Assembly (NCBI GenBank): GCA_023426575.1
Contig: JAFAAL010000040.1
Coordinates: 1 to 23,085 of the forward strand
Direction: 5' to 3'
Length of the DNA: 23,085 nucleotides
Origin: Bacillota bacterium
GTDB taxonomy: Bacteria > Bacillota > Clostridia > Saccharofermentanales > DTU023
Part shown: in pieces, positions 22,250-23,085 of the stretch
How positions within the stretch are numbered: position 1 is the first letter of the stretch
How the letters are laid out: each line of letters begins with the position of its first letter
Translations under genes and position numbers: made by a program
Notes under the pieces: model-generated
The model's database searches: none
What the model was told of the DNA's origin: nothing
Seen by the model: the letters and a program-made list of their open reading frames with translations, nothing else

Positions 22250-23085
22250 CTACGGCGTTGTAAAATCTTCCGCTCCTTCTTCAGGGAGGTATTCGGCATC
22301 TTCCCAGACGGACTCTTCTATCGGCGGGGCCACGGGTTCAATCGGCACGCCCTGATCCCATTGGTAGACCTCTGTCTCGCGCTCGGGGTCGAGGGGCTTG
22401 AAGATCTGGTAGCGGCCCGAGAGGTCCAGCGTCCCTGGCACACGCTCGTCGAAGACACCCGTCGCGATGACCGAGCGCAGCCAGACGAAGTGCTTGGTCA
22501 AATAGTCGTTTTGGGCACAGGAGAGGTTGAGGATCTTGCCGTTGGCGGGCAGGCGCAATTTGATCAAGACGCGCTGGTTGGCGCCGGGTCTCACCTCTTG
22601 CAAGAGAGGCATGAGCTGGAGCTCCTTGCTGGCCTGGGCATCGGCCTCGACGAGGGCCGAGAGGATGCCGAGGGCACGCTGCAAGTCGCGCGGCAGATCG
22701 ATCTCGACCTTCTCCCCCACGGCGACGCGCGTGACGTTCAGTCCCGAGATCAGGGGGACACCCGGGGGCACAGTGGCGCGCAGCTGGACAGCGAGTCCGT
22801 CGCGATCCATGAGGATGACACCGTCGGGAATTTGCAGGGCGGCGATGGGGAGTCGCTCGAGGACGCGAAAGAAGATGCGCTGGGGGCTCTGGAGCCTGAC
22901 CTCGACGTCTCGAATTTGAGGAATCTTCTCGAGGATGGCCTCTTCGGCTTCACTATAGCGGCCGCGGAGACTGCGCGCGAAATTTTTCTGAATGAGCCCC
23001 TTGAGGAAATGCTGCCCCGGCCTCAGGCCACTGGCCTCGAGCAATTGCTGTTCAGAGACGAGGCGCAGAGGAGTCGAGCTAAATT
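22250..23085 (-). CDS. Cell division protein FtsQ/DivIB, 5' end cut by window edge
   Basis: The frame is open to the window edge, so the N-terminal cytoplasmic part and membrane helix are missing here. What is visible is the extracytoplasmic POTRA domain (EQQLLEASGLRPGQHFL, then KIPQIRDVEVRLQSP and VLERLPIAAL), and the FtsQ beta domain with GVILMDRDGLAV and PLISGL, ending in a Pro/Glu-rich acidic tail. In the division complex this protein links FtsB/FtsL and controls septal wall synthesis. It directly precedes ftsZ, as in the dcw clusters of Clostridia. Confidence 0.88.
   Translation of the reverse strand, partial: FSSTPLRLVSEQQLLEASGLRPGQHFLKGLIQKNFARSLRGRYSEAEEAILEKIPQIRDVEVRLQSPQRIFFRVLERLPIAALQIPDGVILMDRDGLAVQLRATVPPGVPLISGLNVTRVAVGEKVEIDLPRDLQRALGILSALVEADAQASKELQLMPLLQEVRPGANQRVLIKLRLPANGKILNLSCAQNDYLTKHFVWLRSVIATGVFDERVPGTLDLSGRYQIFKPLDPERETEVYQWDQGVPIEPVAPPIEESVWEDAEYLPEEGAEDFTTP

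Noticed and set aside
1..23085. CRISPR arrays, insertion sequences, prophage genes, attachment sites
   Set aside because: No regular spaced repeats, transposase, integrase or phage structural genes were seen; the tRNA is not flanked by an integrase or a visible repeat of its 3' end.

Overview
The window is a stretch of bacterial chromosome that is almost fully coding and fairly GC-rich. It looks like a low-complexity-envelope Bacillota (Firmicutes) of the class Clostridia. This rests on gene order and protein types: a recG-rsmD-coaD-coiled-coil protein block typical of Clostridia, a DivIB/FtsQ-FtsZ pair without ftsA between them, nrdR, a MecA-type class B1 penicillin-binding protein, strong AGGAGG ribosome sites, and frequent TTG/GTG starts. 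I cannot name the genus. The spoIIGA-sigE-sigG genes that follow ftsZ in many spore formers are absent here, which hints at a non-sporulating lineage (inference).

Right part (about 7677-23085, all minus strand, so read from right to left): a truncated ftsQ/divIB, a palindrome-rich 190-base gap holding the probable ftsZ promoter, ftsZ with a strong terminator, then a tightly packed run: nrdR, an OmpR-type response regulator, its histidine kinase, an HtrA-like PDZ protein that has lost the catalytic serine, recG, rsmD, coaD, a coiled-coil DivIVA/AtpF-like protein, ddl, a lipoprotein class B PBP, an acidic-linker lipoprotein, and a citC-like citrate lyase ligase. Spacings of a few bases, stop/start overlaps (GTGA, TGATG, TAGATG) and internal Shine-Dalgarno sites suggest one long transcript joining cell division, nucleotide regulation, envelope stress sensing, DNA repair, CoA synthesis and peptidoglycan synthesis.

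Middle part (about 4561-7700): a tyrosine phenol-lyase gene, the only long plus-strand gene, with its own near-consensus promoter and a strong hairpin terminator that overlaps the end of citC coming the other way. Its 5' side faces a divergent two-gene operon encoding a three-helix membrane protein with a long cytoplasmic coiled-coil tail (topology like MotA/ExbB/ZorA, but without their channel motif) and a 644-residue soluble protein with a long acidic disordered N-terminal half and a helical C-terminal domain. I do not recognise either protein; this pair is the best candidate for an undescribed system.

Left part (1-2621): a short plus-strand ORF with a good ribosome site that shares a symmetric bidirectional promoter with a nitrilase-superfamily gene in which the catalytic lysine is replaced by arginine; tRNA-Ser(CGA) with its promoter and terminator; a SAM-dependent methyltransferase whose ribosome site abuts that terminator; a small unrecognised gene in more AT-rich DNA; and the start of a single-pass membrane protein cut by the window edge.
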